The notes beneath the pieces are model-generated. The model searched no databases and was not told the origin of the DNA. It saw only the letters and a list, made by a program, of their open reading frames with translations. The translations under genes were made by a program, and so were the position numbers. A stretch of 64,000 nucleotides of DNA from Pseudomonas putida W15Oct28 (lineage in GTDB: Bacteria; Pseudomonadota; Gammaproteobacteria; Pseudomonadales; Pseudomonadaceae). The stretch is from positions 1 through 64,000 of the forward strand of contig NZ_JENB01000015.1 of assembly GCF_000708715.2 (NCBI RefSeq), read 5' to 3'. Within the stretch, counting starts at the first letter, position 1. Each line of letters opens with the position of its first letter. Shown here piece by piece: positions 43,796-51,424 of the stretch.

Positions 43796-44209
43796 ATGCT
43801 GATCATCTCCAATAACGTGCATCTGCCGGATGCCGAAATCGAGCTCACATACATCCGCGCGCAAGGCGCGGGTGGGCAGAATGTCAACAAGGTGTCCAGC
43901 GCCGTGCACCTGCGTTTCGACATCCCGGCCTCGTCGTTGCCCGAGTTCTACAAGGAACGGTTGCTGGCGCTGCGTGACAGTCGCATCACCGGCGACGGTG
44001 TGTTGATCCTCAAGGCCCAGCAGTACCGCACCCAGGAGCAGAACCGTGCTGACGCACTGGCGCGTCTCGCCGAGTTGATCATCGCTGCCGGCAAGACCGA
44101 GAAGAAACGCCGCCCCACCAAGCCGACCCTTGGCTCGAAGACCCGGCGCCTCGACGGAAAAGCCAGGCGGGGCACTGTGAAGGCGGGTCGGGGCAAGGTG
44201 GATTTCTAG
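43796..44209 (+). CDS. arfB: Alternative ribosome-rescue factor / peptidyl-tRNA hydrolase ArfB
   Basis: This 137-residue release-factor-like protein rescues ribosomes stalled on mRNAs without a stop codon. The GGQ motif is in GAGGQ at residues 24-28, and the basic C-terminal tail ([19 protein letters not shown] and on) is the part that enters the empty mRNA channel. The start at 43796 gives the family N-terminus ([17 protein letters not shown]). Confidence 0.95.
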   Translation: MLIISNNVHLPDAEIELTYIRAQGAGGQNVNKVSSAVHLRFDIPASSLPEFYKERLLALRDSRITGDGVLILKAQQYRTQEQNRADALARLAELIIAAGKTEKKRRPTKPTLGSKTRRLDGKARRGTVKAGRGKVDF

Positions 44210-44372
44210 TGCTGGGGATTCAGATATCGCCTGAGTGAGCACTGTAGAGCAGGGGTCTCCTACACCACCTGCCGGCTGTAACTTTCGGTTGTTTTCGATG
44301 TCCGATCTTTCCGATGCCGAACCTGGGGAACTGCCTCAGGTAGCGTCCACTATTGATGAAAAGGAGCTTCGA

Positions 44373-44714
44373 ATGTTCTCAGCACGGATTACCGCCGTTT
44401 CGCTTTGCCTGGCTACCTTGGGCATGGCCAGTGCGGCCCTCGCCGATTCGAAGGCCGAAAATCACAAAACTGCCGTGACGATCCTCGCCATGGAGCAGGT
44501 ATGCAACAAGGCCATCCCCGCGTTGAACGGTAGTGTTGATAACGCTTTGGCCAACGAACCGATGGACGATGCTTTGAAGGCCGAGATCATGGCGGTGCGC
44601 TCGGCACCGGGCGGCAAGAATGAAATCGATGATATGGCTAACAGGCTGTCGGGTTCGCCGTTGTCGGCAATGGTGGTGGAGCAGGGCACTTGCAAGATGT
44701 ACTCTGCCAAGTAG
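44373..44714 (+). CDS. Small secreted hypothetical protein
   Basis: This 113-residue protein has a clear signal peptide (MFSARITAVSLCLATLGMASAALA) and a mature domain of about 89 residues with two cysteines (EQVCNKA and QGTCKMYSAK) that could form a disulfide linking its ends. AAGGAGCTTCGA precedes the ATG. I do not recognise the family. It stands between arfB and a repeat-rich region. Confidence 0.75.
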   Translation: MFSARITAVSLCLATLGMASAALADSKAENHKTAVTILAMEQVCNKAIPALNGSVDNALANEPMDDALKAEIMAVRSAPGGKNEIDDMANRLSGSPLSAMVVEQGTCKMYSAK

Positions 44715-44748
44715 GCCTTTTGAAGCTTTACGCTTGCGCCATTTCGTA

Positions 44749-44793
44749 GGTCTTGGTCAGGTGGTCTATCATCACGAACACTTGGCGGGCGCC
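44749..44793 (-). pseudogene. Internal fragment of pcaJ
   Basis: These 45 bases are identical at 43 positions to 45476-45520 within intact pcaJ, corresponding to about residues 139-153 (ARQVFVMMDHLTKT). No start, stop or longer homology surrounds it. It borders the first copy of a 159-bp repeat. Confidence 0.8.
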
Positions 44794-44795
44794 TC

Positions 44796-44954
44796 CAGGT
44801 ATTGCACTGCTTTCGATGCTGGCGCATCAACCTGTAGGAGCGGCCTTGTGTCGCGAAAGAGCCGCAAAGCGGCCCCCGGATTTTAGCGTTACATCAACTA
44901 TTGCTGGGGCTGCTTTGCAGCCCTTTCGCGACACAAGGCCGCTCCTACAAAGGT
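44796..44954. repeat. 159-bp direct repeat, copy 1 (contains a type A REP pair)
   Basis: This block recurs at 45098-45256 with only a few differences, offset by 302 bases. It contains two facing TAGGAGCGGCCTTGTGTCGC units plus 40 bases of flanking sequence. Confidence 0.88.
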
Positions 44955-44971
44955 CCGCGATAGCGTGTAAG

Positions 44972-45042
44972 TCAACATTTTTTGATGGGGTAGCCTGCTG
45001 TGGTCGCGGGCTGAAATGGGGTGAGGCTTGGGGGTGTGGCTT
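44972..45042. repeat. Right copy of the pcaJ-downstream sequence
   Basis: It resembles 35,241-35,308 in the same orientation with an exact 15-base core GATGGGGTAGCCTGC. It lies between the two 159-bp repeats. Confidence 0.55.
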
Positions 45043-45097
45043 TTGCTCAAGGCCATGGGGGCTGCTGTGCAGCCCATCGCAGGCAAGCCAGCTCCTA

Positions 45098-45256
45098 CAG
45101 GTATTGCATAGCTTTCGAGGCTGGCGCATCAACCTGTAGGAGCGGCCTTGTGTCGCGAAAGGGCCGCAAAGCGGCCCCCGGATTTTAGCGTTACATCACC
45201 TATTGCTGGGGCTGCTTTGCAGCCCTTTCGCGACACAAGGCCGCTCCTACAAAGGT
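45098..45256. repeat. 159-bp direct repeat, copy 2 (contains a type A REP pair)
   Basis: This is the near-identical partner of 44796-44954, ending 36 bases before the pcaJ stop codon. A further half-REP of type C/A character (GGCAAGCCAGCTCCTACAGG) lies immediately before it. Confidence 0.88.
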
Positions 45257-45292
45257 ACGCGTAAGCCAGCAGATACCGTGTAAGCCAAAGGA

Positions 45293-45934
45293 TCACTTGA
45301 TCAGCGGCACACCGCTCAGCTTCTGCAACTCATCAAAATCGATGTCCGCGCAGATCTCGACCACTTTCAGCCCTTCAGGCGTCACTTCCAGCACGGCCAG
45401 GTCGGTGTAGATGCGGCTGACGCAAGCAATGCCGGTCAGCGGGTAGGTGCACTCGGGCACCAGCTTGCTTTCGCCGGTCTTGGTCAGGTGGTCCATCATC
45501 ACGAACACCTGGCGGGCGCCGGTGGCCAGGTCCATCGCGCCGCCTACGGCCGGGATCGAGCCTTCGGCGCCGGTGTGCCAGTTGGCCAGGTCGCCCTTGA
45601 CCGACACCTGGAAGGCGCCCAGTACGGCGATGTCCAGGTGGCCGCCACGCATCATCGAGAACGAGTCGGCGTGGTGGAAGAAGGCACCACCGGTCAGCAG
45701 GGTGACGTGCTGCTTGCCGGCGTTGATCAGGTCATCGTCTTCCTCGCCCGGCGCAGGGCTTGGGCCCATGCCCAGCAGGCCGTTTTCGCTGTGCAGGAAC
45801 ACTTCCTTGTCGCCCAGGTAGTTGGCCACCAAGGTGGGTGCGCCAATGCCCAGGTTTACGTAGGCGCCTTCCTGGATGTCTGCGGCCACGCGTTGGGCCA
45901 TCTCGGTGCGGGAGAGCTTTTTGGTGATGGTCAT
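45293..45934 (-). CDS. pcaJ: 3-oxoadipate CoA-transferase subunit B
   Basis: This 213-residue beta subunit of the succinyl-CoA:3-oxoadipate CoA-transferase acts in the second-to-last step of the beta-ketoadipate pathway. The catalytic glutamate is E50 in HSENGLLGMGP. The sequence agrees closely with my recollection of P. putida PcaJ. Its start lies 8 bases after the pcaI stop. Two fragments of this gene occur elsewhere in the window. Confidence 0.93.
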   Translation of the reverse strand: MTITKKLSRTEMAQRVAADIQEGAYVNLGIGAPTLVANYLGDKEVFLHSENGLLGMGPSPAPGEEDDDLINAGKQHVTLLTGGAFFHHADSFSMMRGGHLDIAVLGAFQVSVKGDLANWHTGAEGSIPAVGGAMDLATGARQVFVMMDHLTKTGESKLVPECTYPLTGIACVSRIYTDLAVLEVTPEGLKVVEICADIDFDELQKLSGVPLIK

Positions 45935-45942
45935 AGCAGGCC

Positions 45943-46638
45943 TCAGACAGCTTTGGCGATCGAAGAAGCGGCAGCGCCGGTGACGGCAACCACACGCTGG
46001 ACGAAGATACCCGGGGTGATGATGTGCTCCGGGTCCAGTTCACCGAGTTCGACAACCTGGTCGACCTGGGCGATGGCGGTCTTGGCGGCCATGGCCATGA
46101 TCGGGCCGAAGTTACGGGCGGCCTTGCGGTAGGTCAGGTTGCCCCAACGGTCACCCTTGTGCGCCTTGATCAGTGCGAAGTCGGCGTGCAGCGGCATTTC
46201 CAGCACGTACATGCGGCCGTCGATTTCACGGGTTTCCTTGCCTTCGGCAAGCAGGGTGCCGTAGCCGGTCGGCGAGAAGAACGCACCGATGCCCGAACCC
46301 GCGGCGCGTATACGCTCGGCCAGGTTGCCTTGCGGTACCACTTCCAGCTCGATCTTGCCGGCGCGGTACAGTTCGTCGAACACGTAGGAGTCGGACTGGC
46401 GCGGGAACGAGCAGACCACCTTGCGCACGCTGCCCGCCATGAGCAGGGCGGCCAGGCCGATTTCGCCGTTGCCGGCGTTGTTGCTGATAATGGTCAGGTC
46501 GCGGGCACCGGTTGCGATCAGGCCATCGATCAGCTCGGACGGCATGCCGGCAGTGCCGAAGCCACCGACCATGATGGTCGAACCGTCGGTGATCCCTTCC
46601 ACCGCGCTGGCGATGGACTCGTACGTTTTATTGATCAA
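45943..46638 (-). CDS. pcaI: 3-oxoadipate CoA-transferase subunit A
   Basis: This 231-residue alpha subunit pairs with PcaJ. The CoA-transferase family 1 motif is seen as IMVGGFGTAGMPSELIDGL with a Gly-rich loop. Homologues begin MINKTYESIASAVEG, so the TTG at 46638, with AGGAG seven bases upstream, is taken as the start; an in-frame upstream extension has no similarity. PcaR-type operator repeats lie about 150-185 bases upstream. Confidence 0.93.
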   Translation of the reverse strand: MINKTYESIASAVEGITDGSTIMVGGFGTAGMPSELIDGLIATGARDLTIISNNAGNGEIGLAALLMAGSVRKVVCSFPRQSDSYVFDELYRAGKIELEVVPQGNLAERIRAAGSGIGAFFSPTGYGTLLAEGKETREIDGRMYVLEMPLHADFALIKAHKGDRWGNLTYRKAARNFGPIMAMAAKTAIAQVDQVVELGELDPEHIITPGIFVQRVVAVTGAAASSIAKAV

Positions 46639-46788
46639 GGCGAGCTCCTGGTTGTTCCTGGAGTGTGGTTGTCGGGCTGGCCGGCGCGTGTGAGGCGATG
46701 GGGCCAATCAGCGCTTAAAATTGTTTGCTGACATTCGCTATAGCGTGCCGCAAGATAGGGCAACAGTAGAGGGGGTTTAGCGGAATTT

Positions 46789-46822
46789 GTGCGATTATCG
46801 AACTGTTGTGCGATATGCGAGC
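46789..46822 (-). promoter_or_regulatory. PcaR-type operator repeats upstream of pcaIJ
   Basis: On the minus strand GTTCGATAATCGCAC (46803-46789) is identical to the 15-base PcaR site I recall from the P. putida pcaIJ promoter. A second copy with 11 of 15 matches, GCTCGCATATCGCAC, lies at 46822-46808. The GATAAT inside the first copy can serve as the -10, so the regulator, an IclR-family activator responding to beta-ketoadipate, would sit on the core promoter. Confidence 0.8.
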
Positions 46823-46885
46823 AGTTCTGAGGGCCTGTTTGCGTCCATAAGGCCCGACCTCCGCTGAGCTCATCTGGAAGACGAA

Positions 46886-47059
46886 ATGAATAAACTGATT
46901 CTCCCTGTCGCCATCTTCGTAAGCGTCATTGCCGCTGGGAAACTATCCGAGCACTTCGGCCTGGAAGGCGGCTGGAAAATAGGCGTGCTGTGCCTGGTGG
47001 CAGGTGCTGTTCAAATCGTGGTTACGCGCTTTCAACGACCCTCCCGCAAAAACGCCTGA
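46886..47059 (+). CDS. Small two-helix membrane protein, hypothetical
   Basis: This is a 57-residue ORF with GGAAGACGAA upstream of its ATG. Residues 4-17 (LILPVAIFVSVIAA) and 33-46 (GVLCLVAGAVQIVV) are hydrophobic, separated by a short polar loop, and the C-terminus is basic (RFQRPSRKNA), predicting a hairpin in the inner membrane with both ends inside. I do not recognise a family. It is divergent from pcaIJ and 42 bases upstream of an acetyltransferase gene, with which it may share a transcript. Confidence 0.6.
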   Translation: MNKLILPVAIFVSVIAAGKLSEHFGLEGGWKIGVLCLVAGAVQIVVTRFQRPSRKNA

Positions 47060-47101
47060 TCGTAAGCACTGCGCTGCGCCCGAGTATGCAAGGAGACCAC
47101 C

Positions 47102-47497
47102 ATGATCCGGCTGGCCATAGCCACTGATGAGCCAGAGGTCAGGCAGTGCGCCGAACAGGCCTACGCCCGCTATGTGCCACTGATCGGGCGCAAGCCAGCC
47201 CCGATGACCGCAGACTTTGCCCGGCAGATCGCACAAGGCGTGGTCTACGTTGCGACGGATGACCAGTCGACCTTCCAGGGCTTCATTGTGTTCTATGCCG
47301 AACCGGGGCACATGCTGCTGGAAAACGTGGCAGTCCTGCCCAGTGCCGCCGGGCGTGGTGTAGGCAAGGCGCTGATCGGCTTCTGTGAAGATGCCGCCCG
47401 GCAGCGTGGGATAAACGCCGTGCATCTCTACACCAACGAGATGATGACCGAGAACCTCTCCATTTACCCCAGGCTCGGTTATGTGAAGGTGGGGTAG
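47102..47497 (+). CDS. GNAT acetyltransferase, C-terminally truncated by a nonsense codon
   Basis: This 131-residue GNAT protein has the acetyl-CoA loop LPSAAGRGVGKALIGF and a C-terminal LYTNEMMTENLSIYPRLGYVKVG. The frame then meets TAG at 47495-47497, but the same frame continues RTEDGFKRVYFEKALVP to TAA at 47549-47551, which is the normal ending of this family. A point mutation has therefore removed the last 17 residues, including the final beta strand. The product may be unstable; strain-specific decay or read-through are both possible. Confidence 0.8.
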   Translation: MIRLAIATDEPEVRQCAEQAYARYVPLIGRKPAPMTADFARQIAQGVVYVATDDQSTFQGFIVFYAEPGHMLLENVAVLPSAAGRGVGKALIGFCEDAARQRGINAVHLYTNEMMTENLSIYPRLGYVKVG

Positions 47498-47684
47498 CGC
47501 ACGGAAGACGGTTTCAAGCGCGTTTACTTCGAAAAAGCCCTCGTACCCTAAAAGCCCGTGTTCGCGGTCAATAGACGTCACTTGTGCACGCGTACAAAGC
47601 GCATCCCGCGTCAGGGCAATGCGTAATGCATGCCTGCTTCAGGCATCATGCAGCAAGCCCCATTCCAAAAGCTGAACCCGCCAA

Positions 47685-48563
47685 ATGTCAGAATCCACCA
47701 ACCCCAATCGAGCCATCTACGACCTGGACATGCTCCGCACCGTGGTCATGGTGGCCGACTGCGGTAGTTTCACCACCGCCGCAGCCCGCCTGCATTCCAC
47801 CCAGTCCACGGTCAGCCAGAAGGTGCGCAGGCTGGAGGAACTGGTCGGCCAGCAACTGCTCGACCGCAGTAACCGCGAAGTGCACCCGACGGATGCCGGT
47901 GAAACCCTGCTGCGTTACGCACGGCATTTGCTGGCGGTGAGCAATCAGCTGACCGAGGCCATGTCGGGCGGGGTGACGGTGACCGTGCGCATTGGCCTGC
48001 CGGACGATTTTGTCGCGGGCAAGACGATGCAGGCGTTGGCAGCGTTCAACCGGCGCAACCCGACGGTGAAGCTGGAGATTACCGGTGGGTTGAGCCGCGA
48101 TTTGATGAGCACCTACGACCGTGGCGAACTGGACCTGGTGTTGATCAAGCAGCGGCGCCACAGCCGCGAGGCGAATGCCTGCCAGCCGGAGCGCATCGAG
48201 TGGATCGACAGTGCGCAGTACCCGTGTTTTGCCCAGGACCCGATTCCGCTGGTGACCTTTCCGCCGCGCGGTTTGTACCGGGATGACATGATCAGCGCAG
48301 TCGAGGCCATGGGGCGGAGTTGGCGTATTGCTTTCACCAGTTCTAGCCTGGCAGGGATTCAGGAAGCGGTGGCCAATGGCCTGGGGGTGAGCCTGTTGCC
48401 CTCGCGGGTGGTGACGGCAGGGCATCGGGTGCTGGGGGCAGAGGAAGGGTTCAAGCCGATCAAAGTGTTTGAGGCGGCAATCTTTCACCGGCCTACGGCG
48501 GATCCGTTGGTCATGGAACTGGCTGAGATTTTGATTGGCATTTTGCGGGCTGAGGCAGAGTAA
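47685..48563 (+). CDS. LysR-family transcriptional regulator
   Basis: This 292-residue regulator has an N-terminal winged helix-turn-helix (LDMLRTVVMVADCGSFTTAAARLHSTQSTVSQKVRRLE, residues 14-51) and a C-terminal inducer-binding domain. Its ribosome-binding site is weak. A palindromic TTGTGCACGCGTACAA lies 79 bases upstream and could be an autoregulatory site. It is convergent with the amidohydrolase gene, separated by a REP pair, and may control the amidohydrolase/MFS module; that is inference. Confidence 0.9.
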   Translation: MSESTNPNRAIYDLDMLRTVVMVADCGSFTTAAARLHSTQSTVSQKVRRLEELVGQQLLDRSNREVHPTDAGETLLRYARHLLAVSNQLTEAMSGGVTVTVRIGLPDDFVAGKTMQALAAFNRRNPTVKLEITGGLSRDLMSTYDRGELDLVLIKQRRHSREANACQPERIEWIDSAQYPCFAQDPIPLVTFPPRGLYRDDMISAVEAMGRSWRIAFTSSSLAGIQEAVANGLGVSLLPSRVVTAGHRVLGAEEGFKPIKVFEAAIFHRPTADPLVMELAEILIGILRAEAE

Positions 48564-48609
48564 GTCTTGGTCTAGTGGCTGTCAGTCAGGGCCCCGGGGA
48601 AAGCCATGC

Positions 48610-48714
48610 AGCCCATCGCCGGCAAGCCAGCTCCCACAGATACTGCGCTGATCTTCAGCATGGTGCGGTTCCTGTGGGAGCTGGCTTGCCGGCGATGGGG
48701 CGCAAAGCGGCCCC
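48610..48714. repeat. REP pair, type C
   Basis: Facing CCGGCAAGCCAGCTCCCACA and TGGGAGCTGGCTTGCCGG units lie between the convergent LysR and amidohydrolase genes. It is the last REP in the window; none was seen from here to 64,000. Confidence 0.86.
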
Positions 48715-48729
48715 AGGGTTTTTTGCCTG

Positions 48730-49950
48730 TCAGTGGCGGCGAAGTTCGGTAGCAAACTGCGCGGCCTTCAGCTGCAACTGCGCAGGCCCGCCCCAGAACG
48801 CGCCGTGGCGCACGATCACCCGGTCATGAATGGCCGCCGCTACCGCCGCAGCGGCGTTCGGTGCCTTGAACAGCACGAAGCTGGCTTCGTTACCCACCTT
48901 CAAGCCGTAATCCTGTTTGCCGATCACCCCGGCACTGGCTTCGGTCGCCATGTGCAGCGCTACCCGCAGTTCCTCATCGGTGTTGAAGCCCGAGCGGTAG
49001 CTGACCAGCATGGCCCGCTGCAGCATGTCGCCATTGCCGTAGGGCCACCAGGCGTCCTGGATGTTGTCGTTGCCGGTAAATACCCGCACGCCGCCGTTAC
49101 GCAGGCGCAGCACGGGTGGGAAGGCGTGTTCGCCGGGGGCGTTGGTCATGATGGATATGCCGGCGCCCGCCAGTACTTCGGCGGTGCGGTCGACTACGTC
49201 ATCTGAGACGTCGCCCAGGCCATAGGCGTGGCTGACCGCCACCAAGCCTTGCATGCCCAGTGCCTGGGTGCGCGCGGCGATGCGGTCGAGTTGGGCGATG
49301 CAGATGTCGCCGGGTTCGTGCAGGTGGATGTCGACCTTCACACCATGCCGCTCGGCGATGCCGAACACGATGTCCAGCTGGGCGTCGGCGTCGCCGTCCA
49401 GGGTGGTCGGGTCGATGCCGCCGACTACCTGCACGCCTTCGCGGATGGCCGCTTCCATCACTTCAGCGGTACCGGGGCAGCTCACCACGCCGGCTTGGGG
49501 GAAGGCCACCAGCTCGATGTCGATCAGGTCTTTCCACTTGTCCCGGGCTTCGAGAATGGCGTGCAGGTTGGTCAGGCCGGTGGTGGCGTCCACGTCCACA
49601 TGGCAGCGCATGGCCAGGGTGCCGAATGAGGCGGCCTGGCGGATCAGCGCATCGGCGCGTTCGACGATGGGCGGGGCGCTGGCGAGTTCGCGCTTTTCCA
49701 CGGCCAGGCGTTCGCGCAGGCTGGCGACCGGTTGGTGCGGGCGCCAGCAGTCGCCGACGAAGCTTTTGTCCAGGTGGATGTGGCCGTCGACAAAGCCTGG
49801 CAGTACCAGCAGGCCTTCGAGGTCGATGGTTTCGCGGGCCGCAGTGCTGGCGCGTTGTGGGCCGATGTGGGTGATGCGCCCGTTGGTTACGGCAATGTGC
49901 AGGGGCAGGCCATCGGCGTCGATGGCGTTGATGAACTCACGGTCGTTCAT
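48730..49950 (-). CDS. Cytosine-deaminase-like metal-dependent amidohydrolase
   Basis: This 406-residue TIM-barrel amidohydrolase has active-site residues aligned with E. coli cytosine deaminase: H57 and H59 (DGHIHLDK), H209 and E212 (DIHLHEPG), H241 (AVSHAYGLGD) and D295 (TGNDNIQDAWWPYG). The GNDNIQDAWWPYG segment is close to the CodA loop. The real substrate could be cytosine, isoguanine, creatinine or another cyclic amidine. The ATG at 49950 is the family start. It is divergent from an MFS transporter gene, its likely partner. Confidence 0.85.
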   Translation of the reverse strand: MNDREFINAIDADGLPLHIAVTNGRITHIGPQRASTAARETIDLEGLLVLPGFVDGHIHLDKSFVGDCWRPHQPVASLRERLAVEKRELASAPPIVERADALIRQAASFGTLAMRCHVDVDATTGLTNLHAILEARDKWKDLIDIELVAFPQAGVVSCPGTAEVMEAAIREGVQVVGGIDPTTLDGDADAQLDIVFGIAERHGVKVDIHLHEPGDICIAQLDRIAARTQALGMQGLVAVSHAYGLGDVSDDVVDRTAEVLAGAGISIMTNAPGEHAFPPVLRLRNGGVRVFTGNDNIQDAWWPYGNGDMLQRAMLVSYRSGFNTDEELRVALHMATEASAGVIGKQDYGLKVGNEASFVLFKAPNAAAAVAAAIHDRVIVRHGAFWGGPAQLQLKAAQFATELRRH

Positions 49951-50015
49951 GATCGGGCCTTTTTTACTGAGGCTTGGGTGACGTACCACGGTAGGGGGGA
50001 TGCCGACAGGTCTCC

Positions 50016-50116
50016 AATTAATTATCAGGATCGGGTGCAGTGCATTTCTGGATGCAGGCCAAGGAAGTTTGGCGTGCATTAAAAAGCCCACTGAAGTCGA
50101 TTCCGATAATTAACTT
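50016..50116. promoter_or_regulatory. Inverted-repeat operator candidates between the amidohydrolase and MFS genes
   Basis: AATTAATTATC at 50016-50026 and GATAATTAACT at 50105-50115 are inverted copies (10 of 11 positions) in the 283-base divergent intergenic region. They are AT-rich islands in high-GC DNA and may bind the regulator of both genes or carry promoter elements. No regulator family can be assigned from sequence alone. Confidence 0.4.
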
Positions 50117-50233
50117 TCAAAGCCTTCGATCTCGGCCCACGATTGCCCACGAGACCCGCCCAGCCGCCAGCTACGGCGCCTTCCAGGGCAGGTTGCCACA
50201 CACAATAAAAACAAATGCCGTGTCGGAGTCCCC

Positions 50234-51388
50234 ATGACGCAAGATTCCAAGCTGCTGCGTGCCGCGCTGATTTTCATTGCCTGTACTTCCTTCATCGTCT
50301 GTGGCGTGCAACCCATCTTCATGGGCCTGGTCACAGAGCAACTGAGCCTGTCACTCGACCAGCAGGGCTGGGTGGTGTCGGTCGAAATGATCGGCATGAC
50401 CCTGGGCACCTTGCTGTGCCCGGTGCTGATGAAGCGCCATGGCGGGCGCAGCCTGTGCCTGTTCGTGGGCGCGCTGTGCGTGGCCCTGAGCATCGCGACC
50501 GCCTTTGCCACCACCAATAACATGCTGCTGATCGTGCGCCTGGCGGCCGGTGCCTGTGCGGGGCTGGTGTATGCCTACGCGGTGTCCACGCTGGGGCGCT
50601 TGCCCAACCAGGACCGTTCGTTCGGGTTGATGCTGTTGCTGCAAACGCCAGAGTACTCGCTGTTTTCCGCAGCGTTGCCGTTGCTGGCCGCGCAGAGTGG
50701 CACGGTAACCGCCTTGTGCGCGTTCGGCCTGTGGTACTTGCTGATCTGCGGCGCCAGCCTGGTGCTGCCGCGTCGCCCGGCGGCGTTGCTGGCCAATGGC
50801 GAAGCCTCGCCTGCCCAGGGTGGTTCGGCGCGCACCGGGCGCACTGCGTTGGTGGGCATGCTGTTCATGCAGATCGCCATCTACTGTGTGTGGGGCTTTA
50901 TCGACCAGTTGGCGCGAGACCAGGGCATCAGCGGGGTGGATATCGGCTGGGCGTTCGGCCTGTCGGCCCTGGGTGGTTTGCCGGGGGCGGGGCTGCCTAG
51001 CCTGTTGGGTGCGCGGGTCAATCGCCAATTGATGATCGCCGTGGGGCTGGTGGCGGTGTTCATTTCCATCGCCATGCTCACGGGCCATACCCGCACGCCG
51101 ATGCAGTTGTTCGTCGCGTTGCTGCTGATCAACTTTGGCTGGGTGCTGTCGCTGTCGTACTACATGGCGTTGATTACCACCAACGACCCGACTGGCAAGC
51201 TCACGCCGCTGGTCAGCATCACGTTGATGGGGGCCGCAGCGGTGACGCCGGCACTGATTGCCATGCTGGTGGAGGGCTCCAACCAGCAGCTGATTTTCCT
51301 GTTAGGTACCGGGGCGTTGGTGATTGCCTTTGCGGTCACTTGCCTTGGGGCAGGGCGCAGGGGGATGTCCAGCAAGGCTGCTTACTGA
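50234..51388 (+). CDS. MFS transporter
   Basis: This 384-residue major facilitator protein has about 12 hydrophobic helices and a central hydrophilic loop near residues 185-205 (RPAALLANGEASPAQGG). It lacks a diagnostic substrate motif that I recognise. The position divergent from the amidohydrolase suggests uptake of that enzyme's substrate. Confidence 0.87.
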   Translation: MTQDSKLLRAALIFIACTSFIVCGVQPIFMGLVTEQLSLSLDQQGWVVSVEMIGMTLGTLLCPVLMKRHGGRSLCLFVGALCVALSIATAFATTNNMLLIVRLAAGACAGLVYAYAVSTLGRLPNQDRSFGLMLLLQTPEYSLFSAALPLLAAQSGTVTALCAFGLWYLLICGASLVLPRRPAALLANGEASPAQGGSARTGRTALVGMLFMQIAIYCVWGFIDQLARDQGISGVDIGWAFGLSALGGLPGAGLPSLLGARVNRQLMIAVGLVAVFISIAMLTGHTRTPMQLFVALLLINFGWVLSLSYYMALITTNDPTGKLTPLVSITLMGAAAVTPALIAMLVEGSNQQLIFLLGTGALVIAFAVTCLGAGRRGMSSKAAY

Positions 51389-51424
51389 ACATACCCCTGG
51401 TGGCAGCCACTGCCGGCCCAGGCT

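Noticed and set aside
35312..44793. A single pcaJ gene split by insertion of the nik block
   Set aside because: For a minus-strand gene the 5' part should lie at the higher coordinate, but the 5' fragment is at 35.4 kb and the internal fragment at 44.8 kb; an intact pcaIJ also exists. Duplication followed by decay fits better.
45293..46638. Acetoacetate (Sco/Ato) CoA-transferase
   Set aside because: The sequence matches remembered P. putida PcaI/PcaJ very closely and the promoter carries PcaR-type repeats, so 3-oxoadipate is the better substrate call.
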